From Bacillus_BE sp042263505 (GTDB taxonomy: Bacteria > Bacillota > Bacilli > Bacillales > Cytobacillaceae), in assembly GCF_042263505.1 (NCBI RefSeq), contig NZ_JBHKFI010000022.1, forward strand, positions 11,676-75,675: 64,000 nucleotides of DNA. The letters are read 5' to 3'. How positions within the stretch are numbered: position 1 is the stretch's first letter; every line of letters starts with the position of its first letter. Of this stretch, positions 18,428-26,473 are shown piece after piece. Both the position numbers and the translations under genes were made by a program. A model generated the notes under the pieces. The model saw only the letters and a program-made list of their open reading frames with translations, had not been told where the DNA came from and ran no database searches.

Positions 18428-19156
18428 ATGCAAATAACAAAAAATATATATCAAGTTCTAGGCGGCATGTATGCAAATATTGCGAATATCTATGTTATCA
18501 AAGCAAAAGAAAGTATTATTATTATTGATGCGGCTGAGACAACTACAGATTGGAAAATTGTTGAAGAAACGCTTGCTTTGTGGGGGCTAGATAAATATCC
18601 GATTTCGAATGTTTTATTAACGCATAAACACCAGGGACATATTGGAAATGCAAAATACTTAAGGGATAATGGTGCAGTTATTATTGCGCACGAAGATGAT
18701 GCAGATGCCATCGAAAATGGAGATTTAGATGCCATTGTTGACTTCTCACCCTTCCCTGAAAGAGAGGAGTATATTCCATGTCCTGTGGATATTCGAGTGA
18801 AAGATGGCGATAAACTTCACTTAGACGGTGTTGATGTGACAATGATCCATGCACCTGGGCATACTGATGGTTCAGTTCTTTTCCAAATTGAAGAAGAAGA
18901 CAAAATTGTCATTTTTGCAGGAGATGTAATCAGTGTGAAAAATGACTGCCAAACTGTCAACCTAGGTTGGGAAGGCGGAAACGATTTTAATGCTCAATTG
19001 TATTGGGAAACTGTACAAAAGCTTTATCATGTTGAATGTGAACTTCTTTTACCTGCTCATGGACAACCAGTTATGCAAAATGGCACAAAAATGCTGAAAA
19101 TGCTTTATCAAGAAGCTCTTCTTAAATGGAGAGAGCCAACAATCGATTTTGAATAA
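18428..19156 (+). CDS. MBL-fold metallohydrolase, paralogue 2, missing the metal-binding Asp
   Basis: A 242-residue paralogue of the preceding protein. The metal motif reads THKHQGH: the Asp is replaced by Gly. His in HAPGHTDGS, Asp in FAGDVIS and His in LLPAHGQ remain. With one conserved ligand lost it may use a single metal or have shifted function. The ribosome binding site AAAGGAG lies far upstream (about 35 bp), so initiation at the ATG 18428 may be weak or start elsewhere. It is followed by a hairpin before the GH140-like gene. Confidence 0.78.
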   Translation: MQITKNIYQVLGGMYANIANIYVIKAKESIIIIDAAETTTDWKIVEETLALWGLDKYPISNVLLTHKHQGHIGNAKYLRDNGAVIIAHEDDADAIENGDLDAIVDFSPFPEREEYIPCPVDIRVKDGDKLHLDGVDVTMIHAPGHTDGSVLFQIEEEDKIVIFAGDVISVKNDCQTVNLGWEGGNDFNAQLYWETVQKLYHVECELLLPAHGQPVMQNGTKMLKMLYQEALLKWREPTIDFE

Positions 19157-19177
19157 AACAAATAAAAATTGCTGTTG

Positions 19178-19207
19178 AGGTAGAACGTTATAAATTTCGT
19201 TCTACCT
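19178..19207 (+). promoter_or_regulatory. Hairpin between MBL paralogue 2 and the GH140-like gene
   Basis: AGGTAGAACG and CGTTCTACCT are a perfect 10-bp inverted repeat with a 10-nt loop. Only TTAATTT follows, so it is either a weak terminator or an mRNA-processing or stabilising stem that tunes the downstream gene. Confidence 0.5.
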
Positions 19208-19231
19208 TAATTTGCAAGAAAGGATGAAAAA

Positions 19232-20542
19232 ATGCTAACAGTAAATGAAAATAAACGTACTTTGCTAAAAGATGGAAAACCATTTTTCTATCTAGCTGAT
19301 ACTTGCTGGAGTGCCTTCACAAGTATTGAAGAAACGGAATGGGTTTATTATTTGAAAAAGAGAAAATCTCAAGGATTCAACACACTTCAAATTAATATTC
19401 TGCCACAATGGGACCGCAGTATCGGTTCATTTGATATGTTACCATTTGCTATGGATGAAAATGGAAAATTCGATTTTACAAATATTGATGATGCATATTT
19501 TGAACGTGCTCGTAAAATGTCACAGATTGCAACAGAAGAGGGCTTCTCATTAGCACTTGTCGTTTTATGGTCGAATTATGTACCAGGAACATGGGCAAGT
19601 GAAATGGATAATCGAAATGTGATGCCAATCTCCTTTTTAGAGGGCTATTTAAAAAGAGTTGTTGCTGCTTTTAATGAATTTTCTCCAATTTACTTAGTTA
19701 GTGGCGATACTGATTTCCCTACAGATGAAACGAAGGAAATGTATGAACGTGCTTTGGATTATCTCTCTGAAAACGCTCAAGATTGTTTAAAAACATTACA
19801 TATTAGAGGCAGATTAGAAGAAATCCCAGAAGAATTAGCAAAAAAAATTGATTTATATCTGTATCAATCCGGTCATAACAGCTCTTTTTTAAATATGCCG
19901 TATTATTTAGCAAAGGTTTTCCATGATCTATCACCTAAGAAGCCAGTTATTAATTCTGAACCTTGCTATGAACAAATGGGTTACAGCCGTAATGTTTATG
20001 GAAGATTTTCACAAAGAGATACTAGAAGGGCAGCCTGGCAAAGTGTTTTATCAGGTGCTTGCGCTGGTGTGACTTATGGTGCCCACGGCATTTGGAGCTG
20101 GCAAGAAATAGACAGTAACTACTCTTCTGCTGCAGGGGAAGCATTCGATTTGCCATTATTGTGGCAGGATGCTTTGAAATTACCGGGAGCTTGGGATTAT
20201 GGCTACTTAAGAAATATCTTAGAGTTGTTTGATGTTTCTGAACTGGAGCCCTGCAATGATTTACTGATGGATGTTGATGAGCAGGTTCGATTTGCTAAAG
20301 CAGTTTCAAAAGATTGTTATGTCTTGTATATTCCAAGTAATACTACTGTTAAAGTAAATTGTGTATTTTCAAATTATTCAATAAAATTAATTGACTTGAA
20401 GACGAAAAACTTTATCCACCCTAAATATTTTGTCAAGGACAATGTGACTACGTTTTTAATGCATTCGTGTGAAGAGGATGTAGTGATTATAATTAAGGGA
20501 CAAGGGGACAGGTTCCCTCGTCCCACCGAAAAATGCCAATAA
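19232..20542 (+). CDS. DUF4038/GH140 apiosidase-like glycoside hydrolase, cytosolic
   Basis: A 436-residue TIM-barrel enzyme behind AAGAAAGG. The N-terminal FFYLADTCWSAFTS (residues 18-31), YLVSGDTDF with Asp159 and INSEPCYE with Glu243 match the apiosidase-like domain (DUF4038), whose founding GH140 member releases apiose from rhamnogalacturonan II. Asp159 and Glu243 are the probable catalytic pair. There is no signal peptide, unlike many secreted GH140 enzymes, which fits cleavage of an imported glycoside. The C-terminal lectin-like strand domain is shortened: the last 14 residues (GQGDRFPRPTEKCQ) are encoded by a dispersed repeat. Activity on apiose is inferred. Confidence 0.82.
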   Translation: MLTVNENKRTLLKDGKPFFYLADTCWSAFTSIEETEWVYYLKKRKSQGFNTLQINILPQWDRSIGSFDMLPFAMDENGKFDFTNIDDAYFERARKMSQIATEEGFSLALVVLWSNYVPGTWASEMDNRNVMPISFLEGYLKRVVAAFNEFSPIYLVSGDTDFPTDETKEMYERALDYLSENAQDCLKTLHIRGRLEEIPEELAKKIDLYLYQSGHNSSFLNMPYYLAKVFHDLSPKKPVINSEPCYEQMGYSRNVYGRFSQRDTRRAAWQSVLSGACAGVTYGAHGIWSWQEIDSNYSSAAGEAFDLPLLWQDALKLPGAWDYGYLRNILELFDVSELEPCNDLLMDVDEQVRFAKAVSKDCYVLYIPSNTTVKVNCVFSNYSIKLIDLKTKNFIHPKYFVKDNVTTFLMHSCEEDVVIIIKGQGDRFPRPTEKCQ

Positions 20543-20640
20543 CCCTAATTGATTCATAGCTTAAAAGAAGCAGGGGACGTTTCTCTGCTTCTTTTTATCT
20601 GTTGGAAAGAAGCGAAGAACCGTCCCCTAGCTTCTTTCCA
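20497..20640. repeat. Composite of two dispersed palindromic repeats, overlapping the GH140-like stop
   Basis: The first unit (20497-20560) begins GGGACAAGGGGACAGGTTCC and carries the hydrolase stop codon. The second (20567-20638) pairs AGAAGCAGGGGACG and TCTCTGCTTCTTT with GAAAGAAGCGAAGAACCG and TCCCCTAGCTTCTTT. It can fold into a long terminator-like hairpin for the PTS operon. Confidence 0.75.
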
Positions 20641-20736
20641 AAGTTAGCTCAGTTCCTAAACATTTTATATTAATTATTATAGTGGTATACTTTTCTTATA
20701 AAAATGAACGTTTTAAATAATAGGAGAGATGTTTGG

Positions 20737-21108
20737 ATGAAGTCTGCGGAGTTAATTGATAATATCAATAAAAGTGTTGAAGATCTAGATTTCGTTACTG
20801 CTAGGAAATATATCGAGGGGAATTTAAGCATATTACAAGAGAATCTACAATTACTTAAAAGTAATGCAAGGGAAATTTATAATTTTTTAAATGAACAAGA
20901 ACAATTGGGAGTTAAACTACTATCTAGAAAAGATTTATCAATTATCAATGCTGTCAATGCATATGCATATAAATTTGATTTAAGAGGAATTAAGTTAATG
21001 CTTAAGGAAAATGCAAAGTTATTTTTGAGAGATGATGTGATCGCCTATTTGAATAGCGATGCTAAAACTATTTTAACAGGCATGGGAGCAATAAATAGCA
21101 GGTTGTAG
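20737..21108 (+). CDS. Hypothetical helical protein
   Basis: A 123-residue protein. ATG 20737 is favoured because TAGGAGAG lies 9 bp before it. It is predicted all helical and rich in Glu, Asn and Lys, with no membrane segment: an N-terminal helix pair (residues 1-50), then NFLNEQEQLGVKLLSRKDL and a C-terminal helical hairpin. It sits between repeat units, next to toxin and immunity remnants. I do not recognise the family; a role as adaptor or immunity partner is only a guess from location. Confidence 0.6.
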   Translation: MKSAELIDNINKSVEDLDFVTARKYIEGNLSILQENLQLLKSNAREIYNFLNEQEQLGVKLLSRKDLSIINAVNAYAYKFDLRGIKLMLKENAKLFLRDDVIAYLNSDAKTILTGMGAINSRL

Positions 21109-21121
21109 GTCAATGGTGAGA

Positions 21122-21236
21122 AGGGAAAAGGGGACAGGTCCCTCATTCTGCTAAAAAATGCCAATAACCCTAATTGATTCATAGATTAAAAGAAAAAGCT
21201 CTATGGAGAGTAAGTCTCTGTAGGGCTCTTCTTTTT
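21122..21236. repeat. Dispersed repeat with terminator hairpin
   Basis: Same unit as at 6925-7035: GGGGACAGGTCCCTC, CCAATAACCCTAATTGATTC, then the stem GCTCTATGGAGA / TCTCTGTAGGGC with a CTTCTTTTT tail. It would terminate the preceding hypothetical gene. Confidence 0.7.
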
Positions 21237-21330
21237 AGTTGATAGAATGTTGAGGCATGATCAAATCGCTATTCCGCTTGAGGGTAATGAAAGCACATTT
21301 AAATCTTTATTAAAATATTTAAATAGATAA
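21235..21330 (+). pseudogene. C-terminal tail of a lost toxin
   Basis: An open frame ends LRHDQIAIPLEGNESTFKSLLKYLNR before TAA in the last 27 codons, 11 bp before a decayed immunity gene. There is no start and the repeat element abuts it. Such short basic tails are typical of nuclease-type polymorphic toxins, but the fragment is too short to assign a family. Its position strongly suggests the toxin partner of the next gene. Confidence 0.45.
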
Positions 21331-21341
21331 AGGGAATTTGG

Positions 21342-21735
21342 ATGAGTTTATTTGATGAGTGTATTGAAGCTTTAGGTGAGGATGTTCATGTCTATTCCGG
21401 TAATAATAGAGAGCAAGTATTAAGTAATCTTGAAAGTTTATTTCCATTTGTTGAGTGGGGGCGTATTGAAAGGGAGAAAGTGTCTAATCATACTGAAGTA
21501 AATACAGTCGATGAGATAATCTCCTTCAAAACATGGGTGAATATAGTAATGTTGTTTATGTAATTTGGGACGAAGGAACATTACCAATAATTTAATCTAC
21601 TTTAGAACAAGTAATTGGGCTATTGATGATGTTGCTGCTGTAAGCTTTGATACATGGATATTTTTACTGTTTCCAGGATATGTCATTGAAATATTTCATG
21701 ATGGAGAAGTAAGAGTAGGTTTAAAGCAAAATTGA
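21342..21735 (+). pseudogene. CDI-type immunity protein, frameshifted
   Basis: Starts MSLFDECIEALGED and continues LFPFVEWGRIEREKV in one frame, then shifts near 21535 to a frame with YSNVVYVIWDEGTLPII, an in-frame stop, and VSFDTWIFLLFPGYVIEIF to the final TGA. The pieces together match the layout of contact-dependent-inhibition toxin immunity proteins of about 130 residues. It has at least one frameshift and one nonsense codon, so it should be inactive. Confidence 0.7.
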
Positions 21736-21749
21736 TAATTTTTCCCTCA

Positions 21750-21881
21750 GGAAGAGACAAGGGGTACCTTGTCCTACAAAATATTTCAAACGAATCTTAT
21801 CAATAAACTAATTTAGAAGCAGGAGAAGTTTCTTTTTTTCCTTTTATTTGGAAGGAAGCGAAGAACCGTCCTCTAGCTTCA
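21750..21881. repeat. Dispersed palindromic repeats upstream of the GntR gene
   Basis: GAGACAAGGGGTACCTTGTCC (21754 on) is a degenerate copy of the GGGACAGGTTCC unit. From 21815, GAAGCAGGAGAAGTTTCTTT pairs with GGAAGGAAGCGAAGAACCG and TCCTCTAGCTTC. No gene lies here. Confidence 0.7.
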
Positions 21882-21911
21882 CAAGTTTTTAAAATTATTT
21901 GCAATTTTAAT

Positions 21912-21964
21912 TGTAAGCGTTGACAAAATGTTTTTACAATGCTACTTTAAACTTGAGTACTCAA
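21912..21964 (+). promoter_or_regulatory. Promoter with cre site and palindromic operator
   Basis: TTGACA (21920-21925), a 17-bp spacer and TACTTT (21943-21948) form a sigma-A promoter. TGTAAGCGTTGACA (21912-21925) matches the CcpA cre consensus at every fixed position and covers the -35 box, which predicts catabolite repression. TTGAGTACTCAA (21953-21964) is a perfect palindrome just downstream, a likely site for the GntR regulator's own repression. Confidence 0.7.
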
Positions 21965-21985
21965 CTAGTCAACATAGGAGGTATT

Positions 21986-22681
21986 ATGAAATTTAACAGT
22001 GCCCAGGCGGTTTATTTGCAAATAAGCCACGATATACAATCTGATATTTTTAGAAATTATAGCATCCATGATAAGATTCCGAGCGAAACCCAGCTGAGCA
22101 AGAAATATAATGTTACCCGTACTACTATTCAGAAAGCTTTAAAAGAATTGGAGGAATCCGGTGTTATTTACAAAGTGCATGGAAAAGGCAGCTTTGTAAA
22201 TGCAAAGAGCCCAAAAATTAATATGTTCAATTTTAGTGGTTTTTCAGATTATGTCCGAAAAATGGGTGGTGATACCGTAACAAAAATATTATCACAGGAG
22301 GTGCTCCAGCAGCAGGGAAAGAGAATCTTTAAACTGCGCAGATTACGGGGGGCAAATATTGAAGGGGCCGTTACCTGGCTGACAATCGATCAGTCATTGC
22401 TGGATCTTCATCAATTTCCCAATTTGGATAAGAATGATTTTGCAACCCATTCTCTTTACGATACGATTCGGACAAATTATGATGTCTATCCTAGTACCGC
22501 AAATCTAAGCGTGCACGCGATCCTATCGTCTGAAGATGAAAATCGGCTTTTTAATATGGAAAATTCAGAGCCGCTGCTAATGGTAGAAGGAACCGTGCTT
22601 TCCGATCGCGGAACTTTGGTAGAGCGGGTAAAAGTTATTTATAGCAATGACGCTAATTTTAAATTTGTAACAGGAATATAG
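21986..22681 (+). CDS. GntR-family regulator (HutC/UTRA type)
   Basis: A 231-residue regulator. ATG 21986 follows AGGAGG. The N-terminal winged helix contains IPSETQLSKKYNVTRTTIQKAL (first 20 residues at 35-54), followed by the UTRA effector domain, which ends VKVIYSNDANFKF. It is the first gene of an operon with an ADP-ribosylglycohydrolase, a permease and a PfkB kinase, the same set as E. coli yegTUVW where YegW is the GntR regulator. It probably senses the imported riboside or its phosphate. Confidence 0.88.
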   Translation: MKFNSAQAVYLQISHDIQSDIFRNYSIHDKIPSETQLSKKYNVTRTTIQKALKELEESGVIYKVHGKGSFVNAKSPKINMFNFSGFSDYVRKMGGDTVTKILSQEVLQQQGKRIFKLRRLRGANIEGAVTWLTIDQSLLDLHQFPNLDKNDFATHSLYDTIRTNYDVYPSTANLSVHAILSSEDENRLFNMENSEPLLMVEGTVLSDRGTLVERVKVIYSNDANFKFVTGI

Positions 22682-22700
22682 AAATTGGAAGGTGTTCGTC

Positions 22701-23708
22701 ATGGGTAAAAGAGACAAAATTTTAGGTATTTTATATGGACAGGCAATCGGCGATGCGATGGGGATGCCCTCAGAACTGTGGCCGATTCAAAAAATCCATG
22801 ACCATTTTGACGGAAAGATTACAACTTTCTTGGACGGTCCAAAATCAAACGATATTGCCCTGAATTTTACGAAAGGTCAATACACAGATGATACAAATCA
22901 GGCCTTTGTTATTTTAGATGCTTTAATCGAAAACCGTTTCGTACCCAATACACAAATCATTGTGAACCATCTCCAAAAATGGGCAGAAGAAATTGATGCG
23001 TTTGAAAACAATATTTTGGGGCCTAGTTCCAAGGCTGCCCTCCTTGCAATTGAAGAAGGAAGGGATCCGCTTGATATTACGAAAAAAGCAGAAACAAACG
23101 GGGCAGGAATGCGTATTTCGCCAATAGGCGGCCTATTTGACACACTTCATAGCAACCAATTGGTGCAGATGGTATTTGACATTACAAAAGTTACCCATTC
23201 ATCAGATGTTGCCATTTCCGGAGCTGCAATAGTTGCCGGAGCTGTTAGTGCAGCCGTTGAAGATAAAACATGGGATGAAATTATTAAATATGCCCTATCA
23301 GTCGGCGACCAAGCCAAAAAATTGGGGGCACCCACCTGGAATGCCTCCTGCAAAGAAAGAGTTAAGCTTGGCATAGAACTGGCCAAACGGTATCAATACG
23401 ATGAAGAAGGGTTTTCTCAAGCAATTTACAATCTAATCGGTACTGGGACAATGGCTAGTGAATCTATTCCGGCTGCGGTTTCAATTTCCTATTATACACG
23501 TAATGTCCATGAATGTGCTTTGTTCTGTGCCAATCTTGGCGGCGACACAGACACAATTGGAGCAATGGCAACAGCCATCTGCGGAGCAAAGCAGGGATTT
23601 TCATTAATCCCTCCAGAATGGGTAGAATTAATTGATTCAGAAAACCCACAGTATCATATTCCTTATTATGCCGATCAAATCATGAATTTTAGAAACAAGA
23701 CAAACTAA
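22701..23708 (+). CDS. ADP-ribosylglycohydrolase-family protein (YegU-like)
   Basis: A 335-residue all-helical hydrolase; ATG 22701 is 8 bp behind GGAAGG. The binuclear magnesium site is present: GQAIGDAMG (residue 14), QYTDDTNQ (60) and NLGGDTDTIGAMA near 278. Members cleave N-glycosidic bonds of ADP-ribose adducts, but operon-encoded YegU-type members are thought to act on small nucleoside-like compounds. With a permease and a ribokinase-like enzyme next to it, splitting of an N-riboside into base and ribose is likely. Confidence 0.88.
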   Translation: MGKRDKILGILYGQAIGDAMGMPSELWPIQKIHDHFDGKITTFLDGPKSNDIALNFTKGQYTDDTNQAFVILDALIENRFVPNTQIIVNHLQKWAEEIDAFENNILGPSSKAALLAIEEGRDPLDITKKAETNGAGMRISPIGGLFDTLHSNQLVQMVFDITKVTHSSDVAISGAAIVAGAVSAAVEDKTWDEIIKYALSVGDQAKKLGAPTWNASCKERVKLGIELAKRYQYDEEGFSQAIYNLIGTGTMASESIPAAVSISYYTRNVHECALFCANLGGDTDTIGAMATAICGAKQGFSLIPPEWVELIDSENPQYHIPYYADQIMNFRNKTN

Positions 23709-23735
23709 CAAACTCTTAAATTAGAGGAGGAAAAA

Positions 23736-25109
23736 ATGATGGATGATGAAGAACAAATCATTGTACCGGCATCTGAACAAACCGTAAAGCCATGGGGTCT
23801 TTTCTTTAACTGGTTTGCTGCAAATATTGGAATCATGGGAATCGTATATGGAGCTTTAATCGTAAGCTATCATTTAAGTTTCTTCCAGGCATCGCTTGCA
23901 TCATTAGTAGGGGCATTTTCTTTCTTAGTAGTCGGATGGGTCGCTACGATTGGCAAAAAAGCTAGAATTACGACTTTTAAAATGTCACGGGCAACATACG
24001 GGATTCAGGGCAATAAAATTCCGAATGCCATTGCATGGGTTAATATGGTAGGATGGCTGGCCGTAAATGTTGTTACCGGCACTCTGCTGCTAGTCTCAAT
24101 GTTTAGTGCCCTTCACATTAAATCCAGTGGATTATCCACAATAGTTGCCCTCATCATTTTTGCAGTTTGCGTTCTACTATCAGGATTGGTCCGGGAAGAT
24201 ACATTGCAAAAAGTGCAAACGTGGATTTCCTACATTTTTGGCATACTGACAATCTTTATTATGATTTTTTTCGTTGCCAAAACAGATTGGCATCAAGTAT
24301 TGACAATGCCCAGTGGAAACTGGATGAGCGGTTTCCTACCTGCCGTTTCGATTGTCGCTGCCGGCTCTGGAATCAGCTGGTCCATGGCCGGAGCGGATTG
24401 GGGAGCTTATGTAACGCCGAAAGCAAGCAATGGAAACGTATTTTGGAGCACAACTTTAGGAGGAGCTGTCCCTCTATTCGTTCTGATGTTTGCGGGTGTA
24501 CTATTGAGTTCTGTTGAACCGACTCTTGGAACATCTGCCAATCCAATTGATGTCATGTACCATGCACTCCCTTCATGGCTGGGCGTTGTTTACTTTCTTG
24601 TCGCCGCAGGAGGGCTCGTTCCACAATGTATCGTCAGTCTGCGTTCTGCAAGAATTAATTTGAAAACAATCGGAATTCGTGTCTCACAAAAAACTTCGCT
24701 TGCTTTTCATGGAATAATCGTAATATTGATTCCGATTTATATTCTGTTTGTATCTGAAAACTTTCTCGCTAATTTTCAATTATTCCTTGGTTTTCTCGGA
24801 ATCTGTTTAGCAGCTTGGGTTGCGATATTTCTTTGCGATTCCGTGTTTAATCGTGAGAATGGCGGAGCATACGATGTAAACATCTTGATGTCGGGCTCAA
24901 AAAACCAGGTAAACTGGCGTGGCGTTTCTTCATGGATCATTGCAGTCATTGTTGGTTTTTTATTCACAAATAATGCAGTCTGGACCGGCCCCTTCGCAAA
25001 GGGAATTTTTAAAGATAACTCATTGGGCGTTTTTTTAAGCGGGATACTAGCCATCATCGTGTTCTGGGCTATTAATTCAATTGGCAGGGGTGAGTCAAAT
25101 CATGAATAA
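23736..25109 (+). CDS. NCS1-family permease (cytosine/purine type)
   Basis: A 457-residue membrane protein with about 12 helices, behind GAGGAGG. Family features are PWGLFFNWFAANIGIMGIV near the N-terminus, MSRATYGIQGNKIPN near 83 and AGADWGAYV near 222. NCS1 proteins import nucleobases and related compounds with protons or sodium. E. coli uses an unrelated nucleoside transporter (YegT) in the corresponding cluster, so this is a transporter swap. The stop overlaps the kinase start. Confidence 0.88.
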   Translation: MMDDEEQIIVPASEQTVKPWGLFFNWFAANIGIMGIVYGALIVSYHLSFFQASLASLVGAFSFLVVGWVATIGKKARITTFKMSRATYGIQGNKIPNAIAWVNMVGWLAVNVVTGTLLLVSMFSALHIKSSGLSTIVALIIFAVCVLLSGLVREDTLQKVQTWISYIFGILTIFIMIFFVAKTDWHQVLTMPSGNWMSGFLPAVSIVAAGSGISWSMAGADWGAYVTPKASNGNVFWSTTLGGAVPLFVLMFAGVLLSSVEPTLGTSANPIDVMYHALPSWLGVVYFLVAAGGLVPQCIVSLRSARINLKTIGIRVSQKTSLAFHGIIVILIPIYILFVSENFLANFQLFLGFLGICLAAWVAIFLCDSVFNRENGGAYDVNILMSGSKNQVNWRGVSSWIIAVIVGFLFTNNAVWTGPFAKGIFKDNSLGVFLSGILAIIVFWAINSIGRGESNHE

Positions 25110-25998
25110 ATTTACTTCAGAAAAAAAAATATTAATCATTGGCGCTGCTGTAATTGACGTACTTGTTAATGTACCCGTCCTGCCAAAAAGCGGTGAGGAT
25201 ATAACAGGAGAATTACAGGGAACTGTTGTTGGCGGATCCGCATTTAATGTCCGTCAGGCAGTCGAAAGTTTAGGCATTAAAAATGTGCTTTTCGCGCCTG
25301 TAGGCAATGGAAATTACGCAGAAATCATAAAAAAAGAGTTTGCAAAAAAGCAGATTCCAGTTGTATTAAGTGTGCAAGACGGTGACAATGGATGGGATGT
25401 ATCACTTGTGGAACCAAACGGAGAACGCACATTTTTGACTATTCCCGGAGTTGAAACAAAGTGGCAGCCCCATTGGTTTGAACAAATAAACATTAAAGAT
25501 TATGATTATTTCTATGTATCCGGCTATGAACTTGAAGGAAAATCTGGTGAAGTGATTCTGGATGCGTTGTCTATGAAAAAAGTAGGAAGCAAAATCCTAT
25601 TTGACGCAAGCCCAAGAGTCGGTCATTTAAAAAAATCGATACTCCAAAGATTACTTACAAGTGACACAATCATCCATTGCAATGCTGATGAAATAAAGTT
25701 ATTGGCACCGGAATGCGATAATATTGAAAGCGCTGCCAATAAACTGCAGAAAAAAACAAATGATATTGTATTGGTTACATTGGGCGCAAATGGCACCTAT
25801 TATAATGACGGTGCGAATGATGGGATTGTTCCCGGAGAGAAAGTAAAAGTTGTTGACACCATTGGTGCAGGAGATTCACATAGCGGAGCTTTCCTATGCG
25901 GTTTAGCTGCAGGAATGACAATTTTTGAAGCTGTGCGATTGGCAAATTTCCATTCTGCAAAAGTAGTCTCCCAGAGCGGCGGCGCAATTGAACAATAA
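25102..25998 (+). CDS. PfkB-family carbohydrate kinase (YegV-like)
   Basis: A 298-residue ribokinase-fold enzyme. ATG 25102 overlaps the permease stop and follows AGGGGTGA. GGSAFNVRQAVESLG (residue 43) is PfkB signature 1 and DTIGAGDSHSGAFLCGLA (first residue near 252) signature 2 with the catalytic Asp. It should phosphorylate ribose or the intact nucleoside. Adjacent enzymes favour ribose released by the glycohydrolase, or nucleoside phosphorylation as in YegV-like kinases. Confidence 0.88.
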   Translation: MNKFTSEKKILIIGAAVIDVLVNVPVLPKSGEDITGELQGTVVGGSAFNVRQAVESLGIKNVLFAPVGNGNYAEIIKKEFAKKQIPVVLSVQDGDNGWDVSLVEPNGERTFLTIPGVETKWQPHWFEQINIKDYDYFYVSGYELEGKSGEVILDALSMKKVGSKILFDASPRVGHLKKSILQRLLTSDTIIHCNADEIKLLAPECDNIESAANKLQKKTNDIVLVTLGANGTYYNDGANDGIVPGEKVKVVDTIGAGDSHSGAFLCGLAAGMTIFEAVRLANFHSAKVVSQSGGAIEQ

Positions 25999-26043
25999 AG
26001 TCTGACTATCCGTCATCATTTCTTATAGCACATGTTTATTTCA

Positions 26044-26262
26044 ATTAGAAAAAGCTAACAAAAGTGGGGCACTTAAATGGCGCCCACACTTTTATCCCGC
26101 CTTAACGGGCAGTAAGACCCCCACCTCAAGATTCTGCGTATGCAAAGAAGATAGGTGGGGGATCAACTGCCCGTAAAGGTCCGATTGGTTCAACTAACCA
26201 TCAATGGGGGATGAAGAAAACCCCCACTGATGGAAGTTTCACTTAATTGGCTTTTTCTATAT
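26044..26262. repeat. MITE-like structured element with nested hairpins
   Basis: Imperfect terminal repeats (TTAGAAAAAGCTAA at 26044; TTGGCTTTTTCTATA at 26247) enclose several stems. ACGGGCAGT (26105) pairs with ACTGCCCGT (26166) and within it ACCCCCACCT with AGGTGGGGGAT. CCATCAATGGGGG (26198) pairs with CCCCCACTGATGG (26221). TGGTT and AACCA make a small stem between them. It has no coding capacity. A non-autonomous element or a structured RNA are both possible. Confidence 0.6.
26060..26096 (+). terminator. Terminator of the GntR-PfkB operon
   Basis: AAAAGTGGGGC pairs with GCCCACACTTTT around an AT-rich loop; the T run is part of the stem end. It forms the left part of a larger structured element. 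Confidence 0.65.
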
Positions 26263-26473
26263 TTTCACATTGCAGCGATTGTTCCTTATGTTAAAATCAT
26301 TTTTTGGTCCTATCCTCTTTAAATCAGTCTTCTACTCCATTCATTTACATTTTCCCTTTCCAATTTACACCCGCATATTTTTAAAAAAAGTGAGACATTA
26401 TAAGTCATATTGATAAAAGTTATTCCTTCATAAAGATTGTCAATATAAGTATTTATTCTTACAGGAGTGAAAA

